Shown: positions 45,505-57,196 of the stretch, piece by piece
Numbering within the stretch: position 1 is the stretch's first letter
How the letters are laid out: every line of letters begins with the position of its first letter
Assembly (NCBI GenBank): GCA_002917075.1
Contig: NTMA01000132.1
Coordinates: 30,784-94,783, forward strand
DNA length: 64,000 nucleotides
Direction of reading: 5' to 3'
Source of the DNA: Hawksworthiomyces lignivorus
Taxonomy: Eukaryota > Ascomycota > Sordariomycetes > Ophiostomatales > Ophiostomataceae
The notes under the pieces: model-generated
The model's input: only the letters and a program-made list of their open reading frames with translations
Told to the model about the DNA's origin: nothing
Database searches by the model: none
Program-made: the position numbers and the translations under genes

Positions 45505-48500
45505 TTAGTGTCCAAACTCGAGATGTGGAATGATCACCGGGCCATACTTGGTCGGCGCTCCAAATCCACCGCCGTCGCCTTGCACCACGTAGTCTACCGC
45601 TAGGCTGAGCTTGGTGAGCCCTTGCTGGCCGTTGACGACGCTGGCAGCATAGGTGGTGCCCGCGATGGCCTCTGGGTCGTAGGCTACGATGGAAACGTAG
45701 TTGCGCCGGTTCATGAGCTTCTTGTGCTCGCGCGGGCCGCCCGACGCCTCCACCTGGAAGATCTCCATCATGTCCTCCTTGGTGTCCGACACCTCGTTGT
45801 TAGACAGATGGCCGTTCTGCGGCACGTACAGCAGCTTGTTGTTGTGCAGCATCTTGAGGATGTAGTTGCTGGTAGGGGCGCCCACTACCGGCGATGAGAT
45901 GATTTGGTACATCGTCTTGTGGTCCGACGGGTGCGTCGGATCGTGCAGCAGGCCGGCACCGCAGCAGTGGACGTCTGGGAGGAGATATGATGTTAGCAAT
46001 GAGAATAAAAACGGATACTGCAACGATGAAAGAAGAACAAATTGCGAAGAAGGTCTTACCTCCAGACAGGAACGATATGCGAATGCCCTTCTGCTGGGCG
46101 ATGCCCTGCAGCGTCCGGATCAGGTACGTCCGCTCGAGGTCCTTGGACTCGTGCGTCCACAGGTCGCGCAGGTCTTCGGTGATGCCGAGCTCGCCGAAGT
46201 TGTTGAGCACGTTGCCCATCAGGCCGGATTTGCCAATGGCCTTCTTGACCGACGAGAACCCCTGCTGGACCACCTCCTTGCCGCCCACCACGCCCGCAAC
46301 CGAGCTCGTCACCTTGCCCAGCAGGTTATACGTCGTGTTGACGGCTTTCTTGCCCGTCTGCAGCGTGTTCGCCAGCGTCTCCACCGTCTCCATGCGCGGG
46401 TACACCACGGGCACCGAGACCATCCACAGGCAGTGCTGGACGCTGGGCGGCAGCAGCGCCACCTTGGGGAACAGGCCCTGGTACGTAGGGCCGGCCAAGA
46501 CGCGCGTCTGCGTGCGCTCCGAGCGGCAGTCGGGCCCCACGACGACCATGGCCGGGCCCAGGTACTTGACAAAGTGCCAGCCGGCACCTGTGATGGTGAA
46601 CAGATCCTGGTCCGTGTGCACGTTGCGCAGGATCTCGATCGTCGTGTGGTGCTGGAACAGCAGGTACATTTCGATGGCGATGCGACCAATGTTCTTGAAG
46701 ATGGCCGTCTGCTGCATGTAGGCCGGGTACGAGCCGAAGCCGTCAAAGATGTCGTGGTCGTTGACCTGCAAGACGTGCGGAATCTGCGCGAACGCCTCCC
46801 GCAGGAAGGGCTGGTCGAAGTGCGACGTGTAGTAGTGAAAGTACGCGTGCGTCACGTCTTCCTCGTGCCGTGCCGTCCACTGCACGTTCTTGCGGTTTTC
46901 GCGGCCCGAAATTGCCAGCCACTGCTGCAGTAGCGGCACTTCCCGCCAGAGCCGATCTGCGTAGATCTGGTCGCCCAGGCCGAGCTGCACATGGTACCCG
47001 CCGCACTCGACGTTCTTCTGCAGGACGTCCTTCCACATGAAATCGACGCCGCCGAGCTTGTTGCGCTCGGCCTGCGAAGTTAGGGGCGAGAAGTCGTTGC
47101 CCGAGTGTGCTAGGAACCGCCAGCCCTGCTCGTGCCGGCCTGCCACCACAAACTCGTAGCGCGTGCAGCCCAGGTGCGAGGTCACTGCGTACGTCCAGCG
47201 CTCTGTGCCGCCCTCGCCCATCTGCAGGTCGACGTCGTACTTGTAGAAGCTCCACCGCTGGTGCGTGTAGACTACGTAGGGCATTAGCTGCCGCGGGTTG
47301 GGCGACAAGTCCATGCTGAGGTGGATATGGATCGTCGGCGGCTGCGGTGCATCTGTCACGATCATGATGCTTCCTAGCCACATGCCCTTCTCCACGTCCA
47401 TGTTGGTGTACCGTAGGTAAGGGCCAAAGTACACGCCATTGGTGGGTGAAATCTTGTACATGTCCACACCTGCGCTGGGCGGCGGTCCCATGAATCCCGT
47501 CGCCGTCGTCGTTGCCATGCTTGTGATACTCTCGGCGTAGCCTGGTGTTGGCGGATACATTGGCGATGCCATTGATTGTTTCATAAACGGCGAGCCCAGC
47601 GGGTTGCCGTAGGTGGAGGTTGCCGGAGAGAGAGGCGTCGGGTCGTGGTGCAGCGGCGTTGGACCCTTGGGGAACTCCCACTGTGTTGCCTGCGTGGCTA
47701 GGTGGATGTAGTAGTACTGGCCCGAGTTCTGGTCGAGATGCGAGATCCAGCCCTCGGGAAGAGGCGGTGGAGATGCCGGTCCTTGCACAGATGGCGTGTG
47801 CGAGAGGCCACCGGCCGCCGGCTGCATGCTCTCGGGCCGTGCATCATTGGCAAAAGCGGGATGACCCGCGTTATGTGGAGCAGGCGATGCCATGGGGTTC
47901 GCAAAGTTGGGAGCGACCTTTCCGTTGCCATTTGTGACAGGTACAGCTGCTGCAGCAGCTTTGCTCGGCTGACCTGCAGTAGCGGCTATACCTGCTGCTG
48001 CTGTGGCTGCTGCTATAGCTGCTGCCGCAGAATTGGACGCTGTTGCCGGCATCTGCGCTGGCGCTGCTTGAGGCCGAGCATTGGCTTGTGCCGCCTGTGC
48101 CTGTGCTTGCTGCTTTTCGTTGGCGTATGCCGCGGGTGCATTCGGATTTACGCTAGTGTAGGCTGGTGGTGGCGTAGAAGCTTGCATCCGCTGAAAGTCT
48201 TGCTCGAGCACACTGACTTGCAAGCTTGGCTGGTTTGTCGAATTGTTGCTTGCAGCTGCCGCCGGGCCGCCGGCAAGAGCCGGGTGCACCGGCAGAGCAG
48301 CAGCCGCAGTTGTGGCTGGAGGAGGGCTCTGGATGGGGCTGACTCCCTGGTATACTATAGGTGGACCATGCGGCTGGTTCTCGGGCGATTCGGTCGGGGT
48401 CCAGGGACGGGCAGGCGCAGGTTGGGGTGCAGGTGCCTGGTTGCCATATTGAGCCAGGCGCTGAGCAGCAGCAGCACTTGGAGCTTGAAGGCTGTTCAGC

Positions 48501-49372
48501 GTAGCTGTGCCAGAAATACCCGCAGCTGCATAGCGTGCCTCAATGCCACCACCCGGAATATTGCCGGGTTCTACAATCGGGGTCTCTGGTGGTGGTGGAG
48601 AACCGCGACTCGCCCGCGTCGTAGATGTAGAGGCGGTTGACGCAAAGCGGTTCATGCCGCCGCCGCCGCCGCCGCCGCCACTGACCTCTACCGGCATCTT
48701 AAGCGTATCTGAGTCTGGCGGTGGTCGATACACATTGACATTTGAAGGAGCAGCAGCCGCAGCAGGTGCCGGTCTGCCGGAAGATGCAGAGGCTGCAGAG
48801 GCTGCAGAGGCGCCAGGCGGAGGGTAGTATGACTTGCCAGCGTAGGCGGCGGGGGCTTTCTGTTGTGCAGCTTGATTGATGGGCTTTGCAAATAGGCCGT
48901 CGTTATCTACTGGGCTCGTTGGCGACAGCGAGGTTGGCACCGCCCCACGTCTCTCGGCCAATCCTGGCTTTTTCTCGCCGACGGGACTCAAGTTCAGCCG
49001 CGGTGATATGTCGTTGTAGTTGCCGCTTGTCTTGACTTGAGTACGGTCTTCTGGGTATGGCGGACGGCTGACTTTAGATCCTTGGGGAGGGATGATATTT
49101 TCTTCGTCAACAGGATACGGCAGCGGGGCAGCCGAGCTTGAAGCGCCGGGAGGTAATGGGAATGTAGGCCGTGACACAGCGGCAGCATTAGTGGCTGCCG
49201 AAGGGGGCGAAGGATATCTGAAACGGTCGGAAGAAGCTTGCTGGTTGTTTGGTCCGTTGGGACTCTGAGGCCTGAATATCCTCAGCGGCTCGACGGTAGG
49301 ACTGTCGCCATCGTTTTGAGGACGGCTCATGAAGAGCTCTGATTCAGGCAGATCTCGAGATCTTTCGGCCAT
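45505..49372 (-). CDS. WW-domain protein with C-terminal PhoD-type metallophosphatase domain
   Basis: Exons are 49372-46060 and 45974-45505, with an 85-bp intron that splits the motif SFLSGDVHCCGAG, giving 1260 aa. The first 530 residues are Pro/Ala/Ser-rich and disordered. A WW domain lies at about 540-570 (LPEGWISHLDQNSGQYYYIH, second Trp in QWEFP). The C-terminal half (about 630-1260) has the metal-binding blocks of PhoD-like phosphatases: LGLGDQIYADRLW near 797, VNDHDIFDGFGSYP near 873 and SGDVHCCGAG near 1103. Family knowledge: PhoD-type enzymes are metal-dependent phosphodiesterases or phosphatases, and WW domains bind Pro-rich ligands such as PPxY. The substrate is unknown. No signal peptide is evident at the chosen start MAERSRDLPESELF; the alternative MSRPQND begins at 49330. 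Confidence 0.88.
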
Positions 49373-52300
49373 GGTGAATAGGTTTTGCGCGCCCCTTTTT
49401 GTTTGAAACAAGCACCCCGAACTGGGTGGTGTCTATGTATCCGCAGCTGGGGGCTGACAGAAACGCGACAGAATCGTGGGCCGCAAATTGGCGACCGTTT
49501 TGCGGCCGAGATGACGACGCGAGTACTGTAAGTTTGCAGCAATTTTCAAAGTCGATCTGACTGCCGACCGTACTTTGATGCTGCAAAAAGGCGACTGCGC
49601 GAGCAAAGCAAATGGAGGGGAAAGCAAAACGAGTCAAGGAAAACGGATAAGAAGCAAGGGAAAATTTTCCTGTGATTTGCGCCTGTCGTAAGATCCTCTA
49701 GGCCGTAATTTCGTCTGACAGTAGAGATGGAAAAGGAGGGGACCAGAGCTGAGCTTTGGTCCTATAGGTTCATGAAGATGAGAGAGACTATGTGTGAAAC
49801 AATACAGGACAAAAAAAAAGCCTGAAGCACAAAGGATTCTTTGAAGATTTCGCGAAGAAACACACAGATAGAATATACAGAACAAAACAGAATTATAAGA
49901 AACAGAAAAGGAAATAAAAAAAAGATAGGACGCGGTGTGATCGATATGCGGCCAGGCGGGAGGCCAGGCAAGCGAAGTATCCGGGATGCAAAGGAGGGGG
50001 AAGGGGGGTAGCCACAGTCGCATTCGTAAGTCGATGGAGAAATGAGTGAAGAGCAGCTTCACGTAAGGGGCAAAGTGCCTGGGCGGTTTTCTCGAGGGCT
50101 TGAGGGCTCAGCCGTTCGCTAGGGAGCTCTAGCGGCGGCAACGTGGGTGGCTCTGCTTCTTGGTGGCCTCCCCAGCCGCCCAGCTTTCGTTGGATGTAGA
50201 GGAGAGGGTTGCCAGGAAGAGAGCAGCGCAATCATACGCAGGACAATGCCGTAGTTACTCCGTATTGCTGGTACCCAAACTCGTCCAGTTGAGTTTCCCA
50301 GAGCTGTCCCCTCTTCTTGTCGGGGGCCACAATATCAAATCATGCTTGGCGGCAGACGTGGATGCCGCGTGCTGATTGGTGGCTGGGGGCAAGGCGCTTA
50401 AAGAGAGAGCGAGATGGCACCACAGCAGTGGAGGAAATCATACTCTGGGCAAGTCTGTCCTTGGTTCGCTTTTAGACCCGGCGCTTGCAAGCAGAGGGTC
50501 CAAGTCCAAGCCCAACGAGGTGTCGTCTGTGGTAGTGTGTTGCGTAAGAACATTCATATTGGCAGATTGGGCTCATTTCTCCTTGCGCGTGTCGTTTCGC
50601 CGCTCAAAGCTCAAGAACTAGAAGCTCTCCATGGCAGAAATGGAGGCAATTCCCAACGCTCTGCGGAGCTACTGGGGGAGGGGGACAAGCGCCTGAGAGT
50701 CCGTGCCTGAAGATCGCCCAATTTCTCCCAGAAAGTGAGATAGGTGGTGGCTCTCTATTTTTGGCGCAGTTCAATAATGAACAATGATCTGTTTTTCGAG
50801 AAGGAAGCTATCCGCAAATTGTCCGGAGCGGGTAAAAACATCATAGCAGCCATGTCTTCCTTCACGTGAAATTGCAGCTGTATTTCCCGTGATCCATACA
50901 TACGGATAGATTGCTGCGTACATATATATGTAAGAGGGATATAAGGCATGCTAATACCCTTGTACCTCGAATGAAAAGCACAATATGCAAAGGCCAGCGA
51001 AAAGATAGTTCGCATTGGATTTGAAGACCGCAATACGACAGCGGTGGGCCAGTAGCCGTTTGCTTGGACCCTAAAGCGGCTCATCGACTTGCTCTGTTCT
51101 GTGCAAACCCATCTCTGACCCCGAGAAGCGAGGCACGGAGCTCACTCACCAGAGAGGCTCGCGTCGCTCATTGTGCTAGTATTTTCTTGAAGAAAACGTG
51201 GCCAATCTTGTTTCAGAGGATTACCAGACCCTTCCGCTAAACAATAGCGGCAAAAAAGCAATTACGCTGCGGTGAAGTGGAGACGCTTACCTGACATCGT
51301 TGTGCAAGACATCGAGGACATGGCCCAATCGTGATTAATCCGACATATGCAGAAACACAACAGAGACAGCAAGTTTGAGAAGTGAAAGTCAAGGGTTGAT
51401 GCGGCTCTTGCGAGCTATTTGAACAGCGGACTAGTGTTTACACATCCCTTTATTTGGCCATATTAGCGGATCGGTCGAGGCAGGTGCACGTGATACATTG
51501 CTTTATTCCTTTGTTCTTTCGTTCTTTCGTTCTTTCGTTCCTTTTTTGTTTGCCTTATTGCATCTCTTCTCGCGACGGGCATGATCGTAAAGAGGGCTTA
51601 TTAAGTTTAAGTGCATACTGCCGAATGCATGGAGTTCTGTACCAATGTAAAACGCTCAAGAGCACCATACTCTAGCTCACTTTTTATTTCAATTCTACAA
51701 CAAGCCAGAGAGAGACTCTACGACGTCAATCTGAACTTGGGGCCACGTAGCTGCTCGATACATTGCAATACACTCAAAGTTATCAACAGCCAAAGATCTT
51801 ATGCCAAAGCAATCTATGTGTGCAAGCTGCGGAATGCATTGTGCGTTGCTCTCTAGTGCTGCATCGTGGAAGATGGACTTGGGCATCTCTTCAGCACACG
51901 ACACCAGCATATCGGCTGGCCAGCGGCAACTATTGGGTCTCTCATCGTGTCAAGGCTGACCATTGTGAAGCCTCGGCGTTATTGGCCACATGCGAGGAGC
52001 AGGGCAAGCAAACGGCCGTGCTTTTCGTGTCTAGATGATGTCATGCTTCTTTGTTCCGTTCAGGGCCCCCAAAATTAGGCAACTCCATGTGTAGGAATAT
52101 AAAGCTTAGGCTACAAGGCGAAGAGGTCACAACCCAGCACATAGCAATACCCGGTTGTGTCTAGCAAAATACTCTTGTAAAGGGTCCATTCGAACGAGGA
52201 GAGACGAGGAGAGGAAATCGCGGCACGTTCCAACGGCGTTTTGTTTTCGTTCTCCACGTAATACCCTCACGTTTTCATCTTAATTGCTCAATAACCGTAA

Positions 52301-53116
52301 TACATAATATTGAGCCGTCCTTTCTGCGCCTTTATACTTACGTTTGGGTTTCTCAGACAAATCTTATCTCCTACGCATATCTTCAACGAAAGTCTGATTG
52401 GCTCTTTCATGTAAGTTGGCGCACTGAAAGGTGGGGAATGCGTCTCGATCTGTACTGAACAGGCCGTAGTTTCGCTTGAATCTGCGCTAAGTTACGGGGA
52501 TTTCTCACTGATTGTCTCTGGGGTGAAGCTCTTATCTTTTGTCAAGGATTTGCCCCGTCTCTGCAGGCGTAGGAAAAGAAAAAACTGCGATAGATGGAAG
52601 AGGAAAGGCAGGAAAACAAGAGAGGCAAAGGAGAAGCTCTTATCAACGAGAAGCGCCATTGGCGAACCAGGGCACAAGGAGCTGGGCTACATGACAATTA
52701 CAATCCCCAAAGAAGAACCCAGTTAGCATTGAGGTCTTCGCCTGGCCCTGTTCTGTTTTGTAATTCCGTGCACAGTATCAAATCGTCGGCACTGAAGACA
52801 AACTCTACGTTGTAACATAGTTACACAGTTCAACCAGAGTGAAAGAGGGGAAACGGAGACAAAAAGACGAGATCATTCATCGGCAGAGATTGTGACCTCT
52901 CACTTTTTCCCCGTCCTGATCCACTCTTGACGTGTGACCTGCTTCAGTTTTCTTTTATTCCTGCTTGGCTTTTCCGCCTCTCACACCTCTCTTCTGCGCT
53001 TCGTCCTTCCTTTGCCTTAAGGGTGTCTGAGGCATCACCACTGCCTCTCTTCCACCTATCTCTCCCCTCTCTGCACGCTCTCTCACTCCCCGCATCCTGT
53101 CGGCCCAGTCGTCACT
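49373..53116. other. Divergent intergenic region, no convincing gene
   Basis: About 3.7 kb separates the start of the WW-phosphatase gene (minus) from the start of the MFS gene (plus), so it holds both promoters. It contains a TTACTCCGTA motif near 50256 and GTTCTTTC octamer repeats at 51513-51540. The last 150 bp before 53117 are strongly CT-rich. Short open frames show no coding character. Confidence 0.5.
51513..51540. repeat. GTTCTTTC octamer tandem repeat, 3.5 copies
   Basis: Three perfect octamers and a half copy occur in a gene-free region. Confidence 0.9.
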
Positions 53117-55142
53117 ATGTCTCTCAACCGTGTCGGCTCGCTGGAGTCTTTTTCGTTCATTCCCAGTGAACACTCGTCGCGCAGGGGATCCGATGCGTCC
53201 GTGTCTGCTTCCTATCGTACCCGCAAGCTGAGCTTCAATCCGCTGCCAGAAGAGTGGGACCCGGTCGAGGAGCGACAAGACAACATCCAAGCCGTTGGCG
53301 CTTTTGAAGTTCCAAAGTGGAAGAGAATTGGTACGTTCTAGTCGTGGCGGTGCAGTCTGTTGCTGCTGCTGTTATTGCTGTTATCATAATTGCTTTGTCA
53401 CTATTGCTGCAACAGCCTCTGTTTTCCTGCGCTCTCTCGGTTCTGACAAACTCCCCCAGCCCAGGTCTTCGCTACGGTCATCTACTGCCTCTTTGCCGCC
53501 GGCATCGTCTTTGGCTATGCCGCCATCAAGCCGGTGCTGAAGAAGGAGGGTGCCTACCGGGACGTCTGCGCCGTGAGCAGCGGCGCGGGCGGCCTCGATG
53601 ACGGCATCAGCGAGGACACGTGCGTCGAGATCCACCTCAACCTCATGTTCACCGTGGCCGCCGTGGGCACCAACGTGTCGGCCCTCCCGATCGGCGCCAT
53701 CCTCGACCACTTCGGCCCGCGCGTGTGCGGCCTGCTGGGTGCCGCCTTTCTGGCCGCTGGCGCCCTGCTCATGGCCCACGAGCAAAGCGTGCCCTTTGAC
53801 GGCCTCCTCTTCGGCTATCTGCTGCTGGCCTGCGGCGGGCCCTTTACGTACATCTCGTCGTTCCAGCTGTCCAACGCCTTCCCGCGCCACTCGGGCCTGA
53901 TCCTGGCCCTGCTGACGGGCGCCTTTGACGCCTCCAGCGCCCTCTTTCTGCTCTACCGCATCATCTACGAGAAGACGGCCGGCGCCTTTGGCCACCACGA
54001 GTTCTTCCTCGCCTACCTCGTCGTGCCCGTCATCATCGCCACGCTGCAGCTGACGCTGCTGCCCCGCCAGTCCTACAAGACCGTCGGCGAGCTCATCGAG
54101 CAGATCGAGGAGCCCTTTACGCTGCCCGCCGACATCGCCGCCGCCGAGGTCGAGAGCGCCATCGCCGACGACCAGGTCGACGAGCACACCGCCCTGCTGC
54201 GCGAAGAAGCCCGCGACGCCCGCGCGCGCCACGACTCCGTGGTCGCCGACATCGAGGAGCTGCTCGGCTCCGCCAAGGCCGACAAGCAGCAGAAGCGCGA
54301 GGAGCGCAAGAACGAGATCTCCGGCGTCTGGGGTGTCATGCACAGCAACACCGCCCTCGAACAGATCCGCTCGCCCTGGTTCATCCTGATCTGCCTCTTC
54401 ACGGGTGAGTTTCTTTCCCCCTTCCCACCACCCCCCCCGCATTTTGCTTCCTGAGCCATTCCACGCTCTTCACATTTTCCTAACTCCTTCTTTTTGCTTT
54501 CTTCTGCCTCTCTTTTTGGTCTCCCAAAATGCTGACCCCTCCCTCCCCCGATCAGTCATCCAGATGACCCGCATCAACTACTTCGTCGCTACCGTCCGGC
54601 CCCAGTACGAGGCCCTCCTGGGCTCGCACGATGAGGCCGTCGCCATCAACAACTTTTTCGACATCGCCCTGCCCCTCGGTGGCATCCTGTCCATTCCCTT
54701 CATCGGCCTGTTCCTCGACCGCAACAGCACCGTCATCGTCCTGTCCGTCCTCGTCGCCGTGGCCACGACCATCGGCGTCCTCGGCATCATCCCCCACCAC
54801 CCCTGGGCCGCCTACGCCAACATCTCCCTCTTCGTGCTCTACCGCCCCTTTTACTACACGACCGTGTCTGACTACAGCGCCAAGGTCTTCGGCTTCCGCA
54901 CGTTCGGCACCGTCTATGGCACCATCATCTGCCTCTCCGGCCTCTTCAACTTCTCCCAGTCCCTGCTCGACTACCTGTTCCACCAGGTCTTCCGCGGCAA
55001 CCCCATCCCCGTCAACCTGATCTTGCTGTCCATCGGCCTGACTGTGGGCCTGGCCCTGATCAGCTATGTCGGCGTCCAGTCGCGCGGCATCCGGCGGAAG
55101 CTGCTGGAGCAGGAGGCCGAGAGCGCGTTCTTTGACGACTAA
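53117..55142 (+). CDS. MFS membrane transporter (Fmp42/SLC43-like)
   Basis: Exons are 53117-53330, 53460-54404 and 54556-55142, with introns of 129 and 151 bp and matching phases (KRI to AQVFATVIYC; LFT to VIQMTRINYF), giving 581 aa. After a cytosolic Ser-rich N-terminus with FNPLPEEWDPVEE there are about 12 hydrophobic segments, interrupted by a hydrophilic acidic/basic loop at about residues 305-375. The stretch PIGAILDHFGPRVCGLLGAA is an MFS-type loop 2-3 motif, and GLFLDRNSTVIV is the corresponding position in the second half. From memory, the N-terminal block and AAIKPVLKKEG resemble fungal proteins annotated as MFS transporter Fmp42, related to the SLC43 amino-acid carriers. The substrate is unproven. 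The gene is convergent with the HDAC gene. Confidence 0.87.
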
Positions 55143-55705
55143 GTCCTCCGCTCTGGAAGACGAGAGAGTGAGGCAGAGACTAACAAGAAGCTTTTAGCTG
55201 TGACGAGAGATGTTTTGTCACTGTGGTATGGTTTGGCCTCAGTTTTTTGGCGAATGGAGGCCTGGTTAGGATTTTGTCTGGTGGAATATCGAGAGTGTCT
55301 GGTTATAAGAGTGAGCGAGGAATTTGTGTCGCGCGTTGTCGCTGCTTCTTTGGCTTGGATTGCGGATATCGTTGGCTTGTTCATGATTCTCGTGTTATCA
55401 TATTGAGCTTTTCTTTTTGTTAGGAGGATATTATGTACTTTATGAAAAGTCATCGAGGCAAGGCAGAAACTTTTGAAAATTAAAAATGTACATATGATTT
55501 ATATGTGCATGTATAAGATATCACGCTACACTGACCTGAATATATCGTTTTTGTGTCCTGTGTACATAAAAATGCCGCCTCACCTTCCAAAACACCATAC
55601 AAGAAGCCAAATAAAAAGGGAAAAGGGAAAAAACGACACGGTGAAGAAAAACAGCACTATACATCCGATCCCATCTCACCAACCTTCCTGACAAAAGCCC
55701 CCCCG
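55143..55705. other. Convergent 3' region between MFS and HDAC genes
   Basis: AT-rich 560-bp spacer between facing stop codons. AATTAAAAATG-type sequences near 55478 and CAAATAAAAAGGG near 55608 are plausible 3' processing signals. No gene is seen. Confidence 0.5.
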
Positions 55706-57196
55706 TTATAGCTCCATCGCCACGCCCATGCCTTCTTCGCGCGACTTGCGCAGCAGCTCGTCCTTCTCCTCGGCGGCCTCGCGCAGCTGCTCGTCGACGT
55801 CGTCGCGGATGCCGCCCAGGTCTGGCGGGATGGTCATCATGGCCACGCTCGGCGCGTGCTGCACAAAGCGCAGCTGCTCGTGCACGTGCTGGATGATCTC
55901 CTGGATGCGCTTGGGCGGGTTCTTGTTCTGGCGCGGCTCGCCCAGGATCTGCTCGAGCGTGGGCAGCAGCTCCTCCTGGCGGAAGTGGTCGCGCCAGGGC
56001 GTGTGGGCCGGGATGATGGGATTGATCTTGTCGTCGCACTCCAGCGCGATGGCCGTCTCCCACGACCAGGCGCGCGCCACGTTGCGCGGCGTGTAGCCGC
56101 CGCCGCCGAACAGAATCATGGGCAGGCCCAGACTCTTGCAGTAAGCGACGCATTGCCCGTGGCCCTGCACCTGCAGGTTGAAGCGGCCCAGGCGGTCGCC
56201 GGCCAGCGAGTCGGCGCCGCACTGCAGCGCGATGGCGCTCGGACGGAAGCGCTCGACGATCTTGCCAACGACACTCTCAAACAGGTACTTGTACTGCTCG
56301 TCGGTGATGCCGTCGTTCAGCGGCACGTTGATGGCGTGGTGTGCGCCTGCGTTGTGCTCGTTTTTGGGCCCGTTGTCATCCAGGGCGCCCGTGCCAGGGA
56401 AGAAATTCTGCGGGTCGTACTTGTGGAACGAGCAGGTCATGACGCGGTCGGTGGAGAAGAAGGCTTCCTCGACGCCGTCGCCGTGGTGCACGTCGATGTC
56501 AACGTACAGGACGCGCGGGTAGCAGCGAAGCAGTTGCAGGACAGCCAGAACGATGTCGTTGATGTAGCAGAAACCCGACGCTTCCGCCTTCTTGGCGTGG
56601 TGCAGGCCGCCGCCCCAGCTGATGGCGATGTCGGCTTCGCGGTTGCACACCTTGCGGGCGGCGTCGAGGGACCCGCCCGCTGACATGGAGCAGTAGTCGT
56701 ACAGACCCTCAAAAAGAGGACAGTCGGAGCCGCCAAGATTGAATCTGAGATCGGGGTTGGCGCTATCAACATCGCGCGGCACCGGCTCCGGCATGACAGT
56801 CCCGATGAAATCGAGGTAGTCGTTGGAGTGGAAGCTGTTTAGTTCTTCGTATGTGGCGGCGCGAGAGATATAGTTATTCATGGCAAAGGGCATGCCATAA
56901 GACATGATGAGGCTCTTGGACAAGGTCAGGCGCCACGGCTTCATGGGATGTGTCTGTCCGAAGTGGTGCTTCTCCATCTCCGGGTTGGTGTGAAAGGTCA
57001 CGTTGTAACCTTTGGGCCGCACGATGCCATACTGCTGCGCGGTGTGCCTAGCTTTTGCTAGATAGGCTGCATTGTCTAGATCGCTGGCGTCGCCGAGTGG
57101 TTCATAATTCACCACGACTTTCTCGTCGGCATCGGCAATGTGTGGTAAGTAGTTGGGTCGCGGCGCGCGATACCGGTAGGTATCGATGTCCGTCAT
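55706..57196 (-). CDS. hosA: Class I histone deacetylase, Hos2/HosA type
   Basis: Single exon, 496 aa. A 55-residue N-terminal extension precedes the catalytic domain (QYGIVRPKGYNVTFH onward). Active-site blocks are all present: GGGLHHAKKAEASGFCYIND with the His pair at 199-200, YVDIDVHHGDGV with zinc ligands Asp235 and His237, CGADSLAGDRLGRFNL with the third ligand Asp, and the catalytic-Tyr loop GGGGYTPRNVARAW. The C-terminus is short and acidic/basic (PPDLGGIRDDVDEQLREAAE), unlike the long tail of filamentous-fungal RpdA, so Hos2/HosA is preferred. Family knowledge: the catalytic subunit of the Set3/Hos2 complex, which deacetylates histone H3/H4 at active genes and affects sporulation and virulence in several fungi. 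It is divergent from the ING gene. Confidence 0.95.
   Translation of the reverse strand: MTDIDTYRYRAPRPNYLPHIADADEKVVVNYEPLGDASDLDNAAYLAKARHTAQQYGIVRPKGYNVTFHTNPEMEKHHFGQTHPMKPWRLTLSKSLIMSYGMPFAMNNYISRAATYEELNSFHSNDYLDFIGTVMPEPVPRDVDSANPDLRFNLGGSDCPLFEGLYDYCSMSAGGSLDAARKVCNREADIAISWGGGLHHAKKAEASGFCYINDIVLAVLQLLRCYPRVLYVDIDVHHGDGVEEAFFSTDRVMTCSFHKYDPQNFFPGTGALDDNGPKNEHNAGAHHAINVPLNDGITDEQYKYLFESVVGKIVERFRPSAIALQCGADSLAGDRLGRFNLQVQGHGQCVAYCKSLGLPMILFGGGGYTPRNVARAWSWETAIALECDDKINPIIPAHTPWRDHFRQEELLPTLEQILGEPRQNKNPPKRIQEIIQHVHEQLRFVQHAPSVAMMTIPPDLGGIRDDVDEQLREAAEEKDELLRKSREEGMGVAMEL

Noticed and set aside
53384..54442. 352-codon minus-strand open frame antisense to the MFS gene
   Set aside because: The plus strand has phase-consistent introns and MFS motifs. 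The antisense product is Gly/Val/Asp-rich shadow sequence.
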